DNA of 64,000 bases, from NCBI GenBank assembly GCA_022447585.1, contig JAKVAR010000014.1:248001-312000 (forward strand). The letters are read 5' to 3'. Source of the DNA: Crocinitomicaceae bacterium (lineage in GTDB: Bacteria; Bacteroidota; Bacteroidia; Flavobacteriales_D; Crocinitomicaceae). The stretch's first letter is position 1. Every line of letters begins with the position of its first letter. Shown here piece by piece: positions 52,977-63,100 of this stretch. Under the pieces are notes generated by a model, which saw nothing but the letters and a program-made list of their open reading frames with translations, searched no databases and was not told where the DNA came from. Both the position numbers and the translations under genes were made by a program.

Positions 52977-54022
52977 TGGGAGTTCTAACTCATAAGTCTT
53001 TAGCTGGACAAAAGCATGCTTTATCAGAAACGGATAAGCAATTAAAACTTCTGAAGGAAGCTAATTTAGAGCGTTTTGAGGATAACTTAAAGAAATCTGA
53101 TTTGTTCCCTTTATCAGCAGTTTCTATTGATGTTTTTCAGATTAATGTCGGAAAAATGTGCAATCAGGTTTGTAAGCACTGTCACGTAGACGCGGGGCCA
53201 GATCGAAAAGAGATAATGACTCGTGAGACTATGCAACTTTGTTTAGATGCAATTGATAAAACAAATTGCACAACGGTTGATTTAACAGGAGGGGCACCTG
53301 AAATGAATCCTGATTTTAGATGGTTTGTGGAGCAACTTTCCGCTAAGGGAAAAAAGATCCTAGTGCGTTGTAATTTGACAATAATTGTAGCAAATAAAAA
53401 GTACAATGACCTTCCTGGTTTTTTTAAGAAGCATAATATAGAAGTGGTTTCTTCTCTACCATATTTTAATTCTACAAAAACTGATGCTCAACGTGGAAAT
53501 GGTGTTTTTGATAAGAGCATCAAAGCTTTGGGTATGCTAAATGATGTAGGTTACGGTATTGAAGGAAGTGGGTTAATTTTAAATTTGGTTTATAATCCTT
53601 CTGGAGCTTTTTTACCACCTGATCAAGCTGAGTTAGAGGCTGACTTCAAGAAGAAATTAAAGACAAGATTTGACATCGAATTCAATAATTTGTTCGCAAT
53701 TACAAATCTTCCAGTCTCAAGATATTTACAATACTTAGTCGTAAGTGATAATTATCAAGGTTATATGGAGAAATTGGTGAATGCCTATAACCCCGCAGCA
53801 GCTTCAGCAGTAATGTGTAGGAGTACGATCTCAATTGGTTGGGATGGATATATCTTTGACTGTGATTTTAATCAAATGCTTAATTTAAAAGTTGCAGCGA
53901 AAGGGCAACACTTGTCAGAGTTTAATTTTGAAAGTTTATTAGATAGAAATATAATCGTGAATCAACACTGTTACGGATGCACTGCTGGTGCAGGTTCTAG
54001 TTGCGGTGGTGAAGTCGCTTAA
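52976..54022 (+). CDS. arsS: Arsenosugar biosynthesis radical SAM protein ArsS
   Basis: A 348-residue radical SAM enzyme. The 4Fe-4S cluster motif is CNQVCKHCHVDAGP (CxxxCxxC); downstream LTGGAPEMNPDFRWFVEQL and the C-terminal DUF3641 domain with CNQ/CDFNQML and CYGCTAGAGSSCGG, which bind auxiliary cysteines/cluster. ArsS transfers a 5'-deoxyadenosyl (ribosyl) moiety to methylated arsenic, giving the arsenosugar core (established for cyanobacteria and marine bacteria). Coupled by TAATG to the AhpD-like gene; arsM follows after 11 bases. Confidence 0.9.
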   Translation: MGVLTHKSLAGQKHALSETDKQLKLLKEANLERFEDNLKKSDLFPLSAVSIDVFQINVGKMCNQVCKHCHVDAGPDRKEIMTRETMQLCLDAIDKTNCTTVDLTGGAPEMNPDFRWFVEQLSAKGKKILVRCNLTIIVANKKYNDLPGFFKKHNIEVVSSLPYFNSTKTDAQRGNGVFDKSIKALGMLNDVGYGIEGSGLILNLVYNPSGAFLPPDQAELEADFKKKLKTRFDIEFNNLFAITNLPVSRYLQYLVVSDNYQGYMEKLVNAYNPAAASAVMCRSTISIGWDGYIFDCDFNQMLNLKVAAKGQHLSEFNFESLLDRNIIVNQHCYGCTAGAGSSCGGEVA

Positions 54023-54033
54023 TAATAGATAAT

Positions 54034-55005
54034 ATGAAATCATATTTAGATACAACAGTAGATGTATATAGGGAGGCAGCGTTAGCTCCAGATGTAGGGT
54101 TATGTTGCACAACAACACCAGTTTGGGCGTTACCGGGGTTAGATATGCCAAGTATCATGTTAGAGATGAATTACGGTTGCGGTTCAACGGTTAATCCGCG
54201 CGATTTAGTTAACGATCCGTCAGTTCTTTATGTTGGAGTAGGGGGAGGTATGGAAGTTTTCCAGTTCTCGTATTTCAGTAGAAAGAAGCATGGAGTAATT
54301 GGTATTGATGTTGTGGACGAAATGATAGATGCTTGTAAAGTGAATCTTCAAGAAGCGGAGAAAACAAATCCTTGGTTCAAATCTGAGTTTGTTGACCTTC
54401 GCAAAGGAGATGCTTTAAACCTTCCTGTTGATGATAATTCAATAGATGTAGCTGCTCAAAATTGTTTGTTCAATATCTTCGATAAAGAAGACTTGAAAAA
54501 AGCGATAGCGGAAATGTATCGAGTACTTAAGCCAAATGGTCGTTTAGTTCTTTCTGATCCAGTTACTGAAGATCCAATGCCGGAATCTTTAAAGAATGAT
54601 GAAACATTGAGAGCATTATGTTTAAGTGGTTCTTTACCATTAGATCAATACATTAAAATGTTAACGGACGCTGGATTCGGTACAATAGAGATAAGAGCGA
54701 AAAGACCATACAGAGTTTTAGGCCCTAAGCATTATGATACAGACAAGCTAATATACCTAGAAAGTGTTGAGGTTTGTGCTATTAAAGATCCAATGCCAGC
54801 AGATGGACCGTGTGTCTTTACTGGAAAAACAGCTATCTATTACGGTGATGACGAGTTTTTCGACGATGGAGAAGGTCACACATTGATGCAAAATTCACCG
54901 TTAGCAATTTGTGATAAAACTGCTGGCGCATTGACAAAATTGAATAGAGAGGATATTTATATATCAGATTCAACTTACTTTTATGATGGTGGAGGTTGTT
55001 GCTAA
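54034..55005 (+). CDS. arsM: Arsenosugar-type arsenite methyltransferase ArsM
   Basis: A 323-residue SAM methyltransferase of the arsenosugar-locus type. It has the arsenic-binding cysteine pair near the N-terminus (GLCCTTTP, about 23-24) and another in MNYGCGST, the SAM region VGVGGGMEVF and IGIDVVDEMI, a C-terminal extension with DGPCVFTGKT and a terminal GGGCC. With ArsS it converts arsenite to dimethylarsenic and on to arsenosugars. Ends near a terminator. Confidence 0.9.
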   Translation: MKSYLDTTVDVYREAALAPDVGLCCTTTPVWALPGLDMPSIMLEMNYGCGSTVNPRDLVNDPSVLYVGVGGGMEVFQFSYFSRKKHGVIGIDVVDEMIDACKVNLQEAEKTNPWFKSEFVDLRKGDALNLPVDDNSIDVAAQNCLFNIFDKEDLKKAIAEMYRVLKPNGRLVLSDPVTEDPMPESLKNDETLRALCLSGSLPLDQYIKMLTDAGFGTIEIRAKRPYRVLGPKHYDTDKLIYLESVEVCAIKDPMPADGPCVFTGKTAIYYGDDEFFDDGEGHTLMQNSPLAICDKTAGALTKLNREDIYISDSTYFYDGGGCC

Positions 55006-55028
55006 GATGATTTTCGAATACAAGAAAG

Positions 55029-55053
55029 CCTAGTCAACTGATTAGGTTTTTTT
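55029..55053 (+). terminator. Intrinsic terminator after arsM
   Basis: Stem CCTAGTCA / TGATTAGG (one G-T pair), two-base loop, then a T-run of seven. Confidence 0.75.
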
Positions 55054-55056
55054 CTG

Positions 55057-56271
55057 CTATCCGAGTTTTCCTGCAATGAATGCTGTTGTCCATGCTGCTT
55101 GGAAATTATAACCTCCAGTAATTCCATCAATATCTAATAATTCGCCAGCAAAATATAAGTTTGGTTTAACCTTACTTTGCATTGTTTTGAAGTTGACATC
55201 TTGCAATGAAATCCCTCCACAAGTCACAAACTCTTCTTTAAAAGTTGTTTTACCCTTTACTGCATATATGTCATTGGTTAAAATGTTCATCAATTTGTTA
55301 ACTCCCTTCTTACCAATTTGAGACCAAGTGATATCTTTGGCGAAGTCACATTTATCCAGTAAATGGAGCCAAAGTCTTTCTTTTAGAGCATAGGGACGAT
55401 AATTCGTTAATTTTTTATTTGGATGTTCACTGCTAATTTTCCTCAATTCATCAGCAACAATTTCACTGTTCTGAATATGAACCCAATTAACTTGTAGCTT
55501 AAATTCGTAATTCTTTTTACTCAATATTCTTGCTCCAAATGCAGATAGTTTTAGAATTGCAGGACCACTCATTCCCCAATGAGTTATAAGTAATGGGCCA
55601 TCGGATTTTAAAGGAGTTCCTTGAATGTTGACCATCACATCTTCTATAACGATCCCCATTAATTCCTTAACTGGTTCATGAGGCATGTTGAAAGTGAATA
55701 AAGATGGTACAGGGTCTTCAATAGTATGACCAAGGTTTTCTAGCCATTGTAAACCTGATCGTTTCGGTGAACCTCCAGTTGTAACAATTACTTTATCTAC
55801 TTTCTTCGGTGATATTGAACTGTCAATAAATTCTAATTTCCATTCTTCACCAATTTGTACTAACGATTTAATTCCTTGACCAATTTTAATGTTTACACCA
55901 AGTCTTTTCGTTTCGTTTAAAAAACAATCAATGATACTCTGAGAGTCTTGAGACACAGGGAATACGCAATTATCGTCTTGCGTAACCAAAGGAACATTTC
56001 GTGATTCAAACCATTCTATTGTGTGGGCTGTATTGAACTTGCCGAAAGCCTTTCTTAATTTTGTGCCACCTCGAGGATAGGCAAAAGATAACTCCTTAAT
56101 GTCCTTGCATCCATTGGTAACGTTACAACGCCCGCCGCCTGATATTTTAACCTTCGAGAGCAGTTTTTGTGACTTCTCATAAATAGTAACGTTCGCTTCT
56201 GGATGGCTTTCCTTTGCCGAGATTGCTGCGAAAAAACCAGCTGCTCCTCCACCAATGATTGCTACATTCAT
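55057..56271 (-). CDS. FAD-dependent oxidoreductase, HI0933/YhiN (BaiN-like) family
   Basis: A 404-residue flavoprotein with the N-terminal dinucleotide motif AIIGGGAAGFFAAISAK, the family-specific KISGGGRCNVTNG, VIVTTGGSPKRSG and the C-terminal LYFAGELLDIDGITGGYNFQ. Family members are often labelled aminoacetone oxidase-like or BaiN; the physiological substrate is unknown. Own promoter box upstream, convergent with the arsM operon. Confidence 0.9.
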   Translation of the reverse strand: MNVAIIGGGAAGFFAAISAKESHPEANVTIYEKSQKLLSKVKISGGGRCNVTNGCKDIKELSFAYPRGGTKLRKAFGKFNTAHTIEWFESRNVPLVTQDDNCVFPVSQDSQSIIDCFLNETKRLGVNIKIGQGIKSLVQIGEEWKLEFIDSSISPKKVDKVIVTTGGSPKRSGLQWLENLGHTIEDPVPSLFTFNMPHEPVKELMGIVIEDVMVNIQGTPLKSDGPLLITHWGMSGPAILKLSAFGARILSKKNYEFKLQVNWVHIQNSEIVADELRKISSEHPNKKLTNYRPYALKERLWLHLLDKCDFAKDITWSQIGKKGVNKLMNILTNDIYAVKGKTTFKEEFVTCGGISLQDVNFKTMQSKVKPNLYFAGELLDIDGITGGYNFQAAWTTAFIAGKLG

Positions 56272-56297
56272 TTCTAAGTTAATTTAGCTTGAAAGAA

Positions 56298-56305
56298 CAA
56301 AGTTA
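56298..56305 (-). promoter_or_regulatory. -7 box of the HI0933-type oxidoreductase gene (TAACTTTG)
   Basis: Exact TAnnTTTG on the minus strand, giving a leader of about 20 bases before ATG 56271. Confidence 0.6.
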
Positions 56306-56347
56306 TAATTCAAAAAGCAATTTGCTGAATTCTGAAATAGAATAAAT

Positions 56348-57478
56348 TTAAAGCTTTACGAACTTAATGCTTCTAAAACTATTTCCAGTTGAGATGTTTA
56401 AGAAATAAATGCCATTAGTTAATTCATTGCTGTCAAAAAAGGTTTCATTCCTCATTTTTAGTAATGTTTTTCCTTCAGCAGATATAATATCTACTCTAAA
56501 GTCGGATGCACTTATGCCTTCGATTTGAAAAAAGTCCGAAACTGGATTCGGACTTAATGTTATTAATTCTAATTCGTTCTCTTCAATCTCGTTAATCTCT
56601 ATTTTTCCGTTGATATCATATTGAGCGAAGAATTCCCATATCTTAGTAGAGGCGTTAATGTCGTAATTTGTTGTTCCAATGGCAATTGGAGCGCCCGGCC
56701 ATGTATGTGCCCCTAAATCGATTCTATAATGTTCAACTTCAACACCATTGTCTCCATTTTCGTATTTGAAATGAGTAGCAGTGCAGCCGTCTATTAGAGA
56801 TGTGTTTGGAACTGCAGTTTGAATTGGTGTTGTGTTACAATTGTTAAAATTGGCCCAATAAGAAAGTACATTGGAGACTGATTCCATTGACCCTGCAAGC
56901 CCATTATAGGGAACAGTAGTATCTAAAGTTCCATGAATTTCCATAATTGGCGTTGGGTGAGATGGTGTGCAGGTTGAAGATTGATTTGCATTCATTGTTC
57001 CGGTAACCGAAGCAACTGCCGCTATTCGATGCCCTAGTTCGCATGCTAACGTATAACTCATGAAACCTCCATTTGACATTCCTGTGCTAAAAACGCGGTT
57101 CATATTAATGTTATACGAAACTGCCAAAGAATCTAAAAGTGCTTCAGTGAATCCAATATCATCTACCGCTCCACCCCAATTTGCATTCCAGTATGGTTGA
57201 TTTGAACCATCAAGAGTTCCCATTGGATGAACTAAAAGAAAATTAGCAGTATCAGCAATTGCTCTAAAGTCGCCGTATTGCATCTGCTCATTTGCATTGC
57301 TTGTATAACCGTGAAAGTTAAAAACTAAAGGGGTTGGATTGTTTGAGTTGTAAATTGCTGGAACGTATAAGATATAATCACGTTGTAATCCGTCGTGAGT
57401 GATACTTGCGTTGATTGTTTGTTGTGCGAAAGAAGCTATGGCTAATGCCATTGCACTAATTAGTAGTAGGAATTTCAT
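56348..57478 (-). CDS. Secreted PHB-depolymerase/LpqC-type esterase with T9SS sorting signal
   Basis: A 376-residue secreted alpha/beta-hydrolase: signal peptide ending ASFAQ; TPLVFNFHGYTSNANEQMQ (oxyanion region), nucleophile in STGMSNGGFMSY (GxSxG), Asp in IHGTLDTTVPY and His in LGAHTWPGAP. The C-terminal 75 residues are a T9SS type A sorting domain (LSPNPVSDFFQIEG to FVKL). Relatives cut polyhydroxybutyrate, feruloyl esters or similar; substrate unknown. Confidence 0.9.
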   Translation of the reverse strand: MKFLLLISAMALAIASFAQQTINASITHDGLQRDYILYVPAIYNSNNPTPLVFNFHGYTSNANEQMQYGDFRAIADTANFLLVHPMGTLDGSNQPYWNANWGGAVDDIGFTEALLDSLAVSYNINMNRVFSTGMSNGGFMSYTLACELGHRIAAVASVTGTMNANQSSTCTPSHPTPIMEIHGTLDTTVPYNGLAGSMESVSNVLSYWANFNNCNTTPIQTAVPNTSLIDGCTATHFKYENGDNGVEVEHYRIDLGAHTWPGAPIAIGTTNYDINASTKIWEFFAQYDINGKIEINEIEENELELITLSPNPVSDFFQIEGISASDFRVDIISAEGKTLLKMRNETFFDSNELTNGIYFLNISTGNSFRSIKFVKL

Positions 57479-57539
57479 ACGACAAAATACAAATATTCTA
57501 CCTATTAGAATAATTTAAGGGAACTCTGAATCTTTAAAG

Positions 57540-57547
57540 TAACTTTG
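57540..57547 (+). promoter_or_regulatory. -7 box of the DEAD-box helicase gene (TAACTTTG)
   Basis: Exact TAnnTTTG ending only two bases before an in-frame ATG (57550), so that ATG cannot be inside the transcript unless it lies at its very first base. TTG 57571 is the better start. Confidence 0.55.
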
Positions 57548-57570
57548 TCATGAATTATAAATTTCGTGTT

Positions 57571-58692
57571 TTGAAGAGTTTTGAAGAATTAGGAGTACAG
57601 AATGGTTTTATCAAGGGGTTGAAGGATCTAGGAATCATTGAACCGACAAGTATTCAGGAAAGAGTTATTCCTGTTTTGTTGAATGGTGCTACGCATTTAA
57701 TCGGGCAGGCTCAGACCGGAACCGGAAAAACGGCTGCTTTTGGTTTGCCATTGCTTCAAAATATAAACCCAAAACTAGATGAAATTCAAGGATTGGTACT
57801 TTGTCCAACTAGGGAGTTAGGTCAGCAGGTAGCTAAGCAGTTATTTCGATATACAAAGTATTCAGATAAGATATTTACCGAAGCTGTTTATGGGGGAGAA
57901 CATATCGATAAGCAAATTGCAAACCTGAAACGTACAACTCATATTGTGGTTGCTACGCCGGGTAGACTGATTGATTTGGTTCGTAGAAAAGCGGTTGATT
58001 TAAGAAATGTAAAGACTGTTATTTTAGATGAAGCTGATGAGATGTTAAGCATGGGGTTTAAGAAAGAGTTGGACGAAATTATGTCTTTCGTGTCTAAGGT
58101 TGAAAATAAATGGTTGTTTTCTGCAACGATGCCGGCAGGAATTCAAGAGATCATTAGAAGGCATATGCATGCTGATGCAGAAAGAATAGAAGTAAATCGC
58201 AGAGATGTTGTAAATAAGAAAATATCCCATCAATATGTTGTTTGCGAGGATACTGATAAGCTCTTTATACTTTCTCAATTTTTGAAAGCAGAACATAAAA
58301 ACAGAGGCGTTATTTTTTGTAGAACTAAGGCAATGGCTCAAAAATTAGCAAAACAACTCATTTCGAAGAACTTTGCTTGTGATGCTTTACATGGTGATTT
58401 ATTGCAGAAAGAGCGTGATAAGGTAATGCGCGCATTTAAGAATGAAACACTTCAGATTCTAGTTGCTACCGATGTTGCAGCAAGAGGGATTGATATTGCT
58501 GGATTATCCTATGTAGTTCATTACCAATTGCCGGAAAGCGACGAGTATTATACGCATCGCTCAGGAAGAACTGCCCGCGCTGGGAAGGAAGGAATTTCAT
58601 TTTGCCTTGTAAATACCAAAGAGGTTAAGGTACTTCGTAATTACGAAAGAACGTTGGGTATTGGTTTCAAACAATTAAGAGCGACTAAATAG
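57571..58692 (+). CDS. DEAD-box RNA helicase
   Basis: A 373-residue core DEAD-box helicase (RhlE/DeaD-like size without a C-terminal extension). Motifs: EPTSIQERVIPVLL (Q motif), AQTGTGKTAAFGLP (I), PTREL, TPGRLIDLVRR, LDEADEML (II), FSATMP (III), ATDVAARGIDIAG and HRSGRTARAGKEG (VI). It unwinds RNA in ribosome assembly or decay. I use TTG 57571 (MKSFEELGV, matching the usual family N-terminus) instead of ATG 57550, which the -7 box at 57540-57547 nearly touches. Its stop abuts the photolyase stop on the other strand. Confidence 0.93.
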   Translation: MKSFEELGVQNGFIKGLKDLGIIEPTSIQERVIPVLLNGATHLIGQAQTGTGKTAAFGLPLLQNINPKLDEIQGLVLCPTRELGQQVAKQLFRYTKYSDKIFTEAVYGGEHIDKQIANLKRTTHIVVATPGRLIDLVRRKAVDLRNVKTVILDEADEMLSMGFKKELDEIMSFVSKVENKWLFSATMPAGIQEIIRRHMHADAERIEVNRRDVVNKKISHQYVVCEDTDKLFILSQFLKAEHKNRGVIFCRTKAMAQKLAKQLISKNFACDALHGDLLQKERDKVMRAFKNETLQILVATDVAARGIDIAGLSYVVHYQLPESDEYYTHRSGRTARAGKEGISFCLVNTKEVKVLRNYERTLGIGFKQLRATK

Positions 58693-59973
58693 TTATTTTA
58701 ATCCATTCTTATAGGTTGTTAATGCTCTTTCTCGGGCGTATTTATGATCAACCATTGGTTTAGGGTATGTCAATTCCTGAAGGTCCTTTACCCAAAGGTT
58801 AATGTATCCTAATTGTTTATCAAATTTCTTTATTTGCTCAGTAGGGTTAAATATCCTGAAGTAAGGAGCTGAATCACAACCTGTACCAGACGCCCACTGC
58901 CAATTACCATTGTTAGCGGAAAGATCATAGTCAAGTAGTTTTTTTGCGAAATATGCTTCTCCCCATTTCCAGTCTATTAATAAGTGTTTACATAAGAATC
59001 CTGCTGTAATCATGCGAACGCGGTTGTGCATATATCCTGTTTCATTTAATTGACGCATACCAGCATCAACAATCGGATATCCCGTTTCTCCACTGCACCA
59101 TTTATCAAACTCATCCTTATCATTCCTCCATTTTATTCCATCATACTTCTTTTTGAAATTGGAATTGATTACTCTAGGGAAATGATAAAGTATCTGCATA
59201 AAGAATTCCCGCCAAATTAACTCGCTTAGAAATGTGGTATTTTTCGATGTGTTTAATTCGATAGCCTCTCTAACCGAAATTGTACCAAATCTTAAGTGAG
59301 GGCTTAAATAACTAGTGGCATCTAAGTGCGGATAATCTCGTTGCTCCTCATAATTTGCGATATAATTATAGGTATACGGTTTTACTTTGATTTTAGATTG
59401 CTTAAAACCAATGTTTTGTAATGAAGGAAATTGATTGTCTATTTGAATCAACTGTTCAAGATTAACCTGTTTGGAAGGGGTGAAGTCGTGTTGGTGGAAA
59501 TGCGCTAACCATTTATTTTTATATGGTGTGAAAACGGTGTAGGGTAAACCATCATTTTTAACTATTTCATGCTCTTCAAAGATAACTTGGTCTTTGGTCT
59601 GAATGAATTGAATGTTATTTTTCTCTAGTAATACTTGAACTTTGGAGTCTCGTTTTAATGCATAGGGCTCATAATCTTTATTTGTGTAAACACTTTTTAT
59701 GTCAAATTCAGAAATGAGTCTATTCCATACGTCTAAAGGGGATCCGATTTCGCATTTAATTGAAGAACCAACATCTTTTAATTTAAGATTCAATTCAGAA
59801 AGTGAGTCATATATAAAGTTCACTCTTGGATCATCAATTGGCAACTCATCAAGAATTTCAGAATCAAAAATAAAGATGGGAAGTATTTTTTCACCTGAAT
59901 TCAAGGCTAAATTGAGTCCTGTGTTATCGGATAAGCGAAGGTCTCTACGGAACCAGAAAATTGAACATTGCAT
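58693..59973 (-). CDS. phrB: Deoxyribodipyrimidine photolyase
   Basis: A 426-residue class I cyclobutane-pyrimidine-dimer photolyase. N-terminal antenna domain starts IFWFRRDLRLSDNTGLNLAL; the FAD domain has YLSPHLRFGTISVREA, LIWREFFMQILYHFP, VDAGMRQLNETGYMHNRVRM and LDYDLSANNGNWQWASGTGC with Trp residues for electron transfer. It repairs UV damage with blue light, which fits a surface-water organism. A -7-like box TACTTTTA (59978-59985) touches the start region, suggesting a nearly leaderless mRNA. Confidence 0.94.
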   Translation of the reverse strand: MQCSIFWFRRDLRLSDNTGLNLALNSGEKILPIFIFDSEILDELPIDDPRVNFIYDSLSELNLKLKDVGSSIKCEIGSPLDVWNRLISEFDIKSVYTNKDYEPYALKRDSKVQVLLEKNNIQFIQTKDQVIFEEHEIVKNDGLPYTVFTPYKNKWLAHFHQHDFTPSKQVNLEQLIQIDNQFPSLQNIGFKQSKIKVKPYTYNYIANYEEQRDYPHLDATSYLSPHLRFGTISVREAIELNTSKNTTFLSELIWREFFMQILYHFPRVINSNFKKKYDGIKWRNDKDEFDKWCSGETGYPIVDAGMRQLNETGYMHNRVRMITAGFLCKHLLIDWKWGEAYFAKKLLDYDLSANNGNWQWASGTGCDSAPYFRIFNPTEQIKKFDKQLGYINLWVKDLQELTYPKPMVDHKYARERALTTYKNGLK

Positions 59974-60132
59974 GGGCTAAAAGTAAAATTATTTTCAATA
60001 TTTAACATCTTCGCATGAGTTGTTTTATACGTTTTCACTCTTGTTTGTCAATGAATAAAGGGAGAAATATTTGTTATGCATAGTAAAGTAAGTTTGGTGT
60101 TTTTTACCCTTTACTTTTTGCGTTAAAACCTG

Positions 60133-60140
60133 TATTTTTG
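60133..60140 (+). promoter_or_regulatory. -7 box of icmF (TATTTTTG)
   Basis: Exact TAnnTTTG; the transcript would start near 60147 and leave a 26-base leader before ATG 60173. The longer TTG-started frame (60140) would begin inside the box and is rejected. Confidence 0.6.
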
Positions 60141-60172
60141 TGGTGCTAAAAAAGCGCTTAAGAACGAAGTTT

Positions 60173-63100
60173 ATGGATAAAATCGAAACGTACAAACCAA
60201 AGAATAAAGTTAGAATAGTTACGGCTGCTGCATTATTTGATGGACACGATGCTGCTATCAATATTATGAGAAGAATCATACAGACTACTGGTGTTGAGGT
60301 TATTCACCTAGGTCATGATCGGAGTGTTGATGAAGTCGTGAATTGTGCTATTCAGGAAGATGCGAATGCGATTGCTATAACATCATATCAGGGCGGACAT
60401 AATGAGTACTTTAAGTACATGTACGATTTATTAAATGAGCGTGGAGCTGGTCACATTAAAATCTTCGGAGGAGGAGGAGGAGTAATCCTTCCTTCAGAAA
60501 TTGAAGACCTAATGAATTACGGAATTACACGTATTTATTCTCCGGATGATGGGCGTGAATTAGGTTTACAAGGAATGATTAATGATCTTGTCATGCAATC
60601 TGATTATGAGATTGGAAATGAGTTAAACGTTGATTTAGCAAGTTTAGCGAGTAAAGAAATTGGTTCAATTGCACGTGTTATATCATCTGCAGAAAATTTT
60701 CCAGAAGTAGCTAAGGCTACTTTAGATAAGATATTAGAAAAGAATAAGTCTTCCAAAACTCCGGTTCTTGGTATTACAGGTACTGGTGGAGCTGGTAAGT
60801 CTTCATTGGTGGATGAGTTAGTTAGAAGATTTCTTATTGATTTTCCAGAGAAGACGATTGGTCTTGTGTCAGTAGATCCATCGAAAAGAAAAACAGGTGG
60901 AGCATTATTGGGAGATAGAATTAGAATGAATGCAATTAATAATAAGCGTGTATATATGCGCTCTTTAGCGACTCGTCAGTCTAATTTAGCACTTTCTAAA
61001 TATGTAAACGAAGCGGTTGAGGTATTAAAGGCAGCGGAATTCGATATCATTATTTTAGAAACTTCGGGTATTGGTCAATCTGACACCGAGATTTTAGAGC
61101 ACTCTGACGCTTCTTTATACGTAATGACTCCAGAGTTTGGAGCGGCTACACAATTAGAGAAAATTGACATGCTTGATTTTGCAGATTTAGTTGCGATTAA
61201 CAAGTTTGATAAGAGAGGGTCTTTAGATGCCTTGAGAGATGTGAAGAAACAATATATGCGCAATAATAACTTATGGGATACACCCCAAGATGAGTTGCCA
61301 GTTTTCGGAACAATTGCATCTCAGTTCAATGATCCAGGAATGAATACGCTATACAAAGCGATAATTGACAAGGTTGTTGAAAAAACGGGGGCTGAACTTA
61401 AATCGAACTTCGAGATTTCAGAAGAAATGAGCGAGAAGATTTTCGTTATTCCACCGAATAGAACAAGGTATTTATCTGAAATTTCAGAAAGTAATAGGTC
61501 GTACGATGTAAAGGCAAGTGCACAGCAAGCTGTTGCGCAAAAGTTATATGGTATTTTTAAAACCATTGAAACTGTTATTGGTCGTATTCCTGAATTGGAT
61601 AAGTCTGGAATTACTTCGGATTCACTTCTTGAAGTAAAAGAGTCAGATCAAGACTTTCTTAAATTATTACTTGCCCAGTTTGATAGAGTGAAAATGGATT
61701 TAGACCCATATAACTGGGAAGTAATTACAGGTTGGGCTGAGAAAGTAGATAAGTACAAGAAGCCTGTTTATTCCTTTAAAGTAAGAGATAAGGAAATTAA
61801 GATTCAAACACATTCTGAATCACTTTCTCATACACAGATTCCAAAGGTGTCTTTACCGAAGTATTCTGCTTGGGGGGATATTTTAGGATGGTGTTTGCAA
61901 GAAAATGTACCGGGTGAATTTCCTTTCGCATCAGGGCTTTACCCTTTTAAACGAACTGGTGAAGATCCTTCAAGAATGTTTGCAGGAGAAGGAGGTCCAG
62001 AGCGAACGAATAAACGTTTTCATTATGTGAGTGCTGGTATGCCAGCTGCTCGTTTATCAACTGCATTTGATTCAGTAACATTATACGGAAATGATCCGGA
62101 TTTAAGACCTGATATCTATGGTAAAATTGGTAATGCTGGTGTTTCTATTTGTTGTTTGGATGATGCCAAGAAATTATATTCTGGTTTCGATTTAGCACAT
62201 CCAATGACGTCAGTATCGATGACTATTAATGGTCCTGCGCCAATGTTATTAGGCTTTTTCATGAATGCAGCTATTGATCAGCAATGTGAAAAATATATAA
62301 AAGAGAAAGGATTAGAAAGTGAGGTTACTGCGAAGATTAATGCAATATACAAGGAGAAAGGAATTTCTCGTCCAGAATACCAAGGTAATTTACCAGAAGG
62401 GAATGATGGTTTAGGTTTATTTTTGCTTGGAGTAACAGGGGATCAAGTTTTACCTGCCGATGTCTATCAAGAGATTAAGACGTATACATTGAGTTCAGTT
62501 CGTGGAACGGTACAGGCAGATATATTAAAAGAAGATCAAGCTCAAAATACATGTATTTTCTCTACGGAGTTTGCATTGCGATTAATGGGAGATGTGCAAG
62601 AATACTTTATTGAGAAAAATGTTCGTAATTTCTATTCAGTTTCTATCTCTGGATACCATATCGCGGAAGCTGGAGCTAACCCAGTAACTCAATTAGCATT
62701 GACATTAGCAAATGGTTTTACATATGTTGAGTATTACTTGAGTAGAGGGATGGATATTAATAAGTTTGGCCCTAATCTTTCTTTTTTCTTCTCAAATGGA
62801 ATTGATGCTGAGTATGCCGTTATTGGTCGCGTTGCGCGTAAGATATGGGCGAAAGCAATGAAGGAGAAGTATGGTGCGAATTCAAGAGCTCAAATGTTGA
62901 AATATCATATTCAAACTTCGGGACGTTCTTTGCATGCCCAAGAAATCGACTTTAATGATATTCGTACCACACTTCAAGCACTTTATGCAATTTATGATAA
63001 TTGTAATTCATTGCATACGAATGCATATGATGAAGCAATTACAACACCAACTGAGGCTTCTGTTCGAAGGGCAATGGCAATTCAATTGATCATTAATAAA

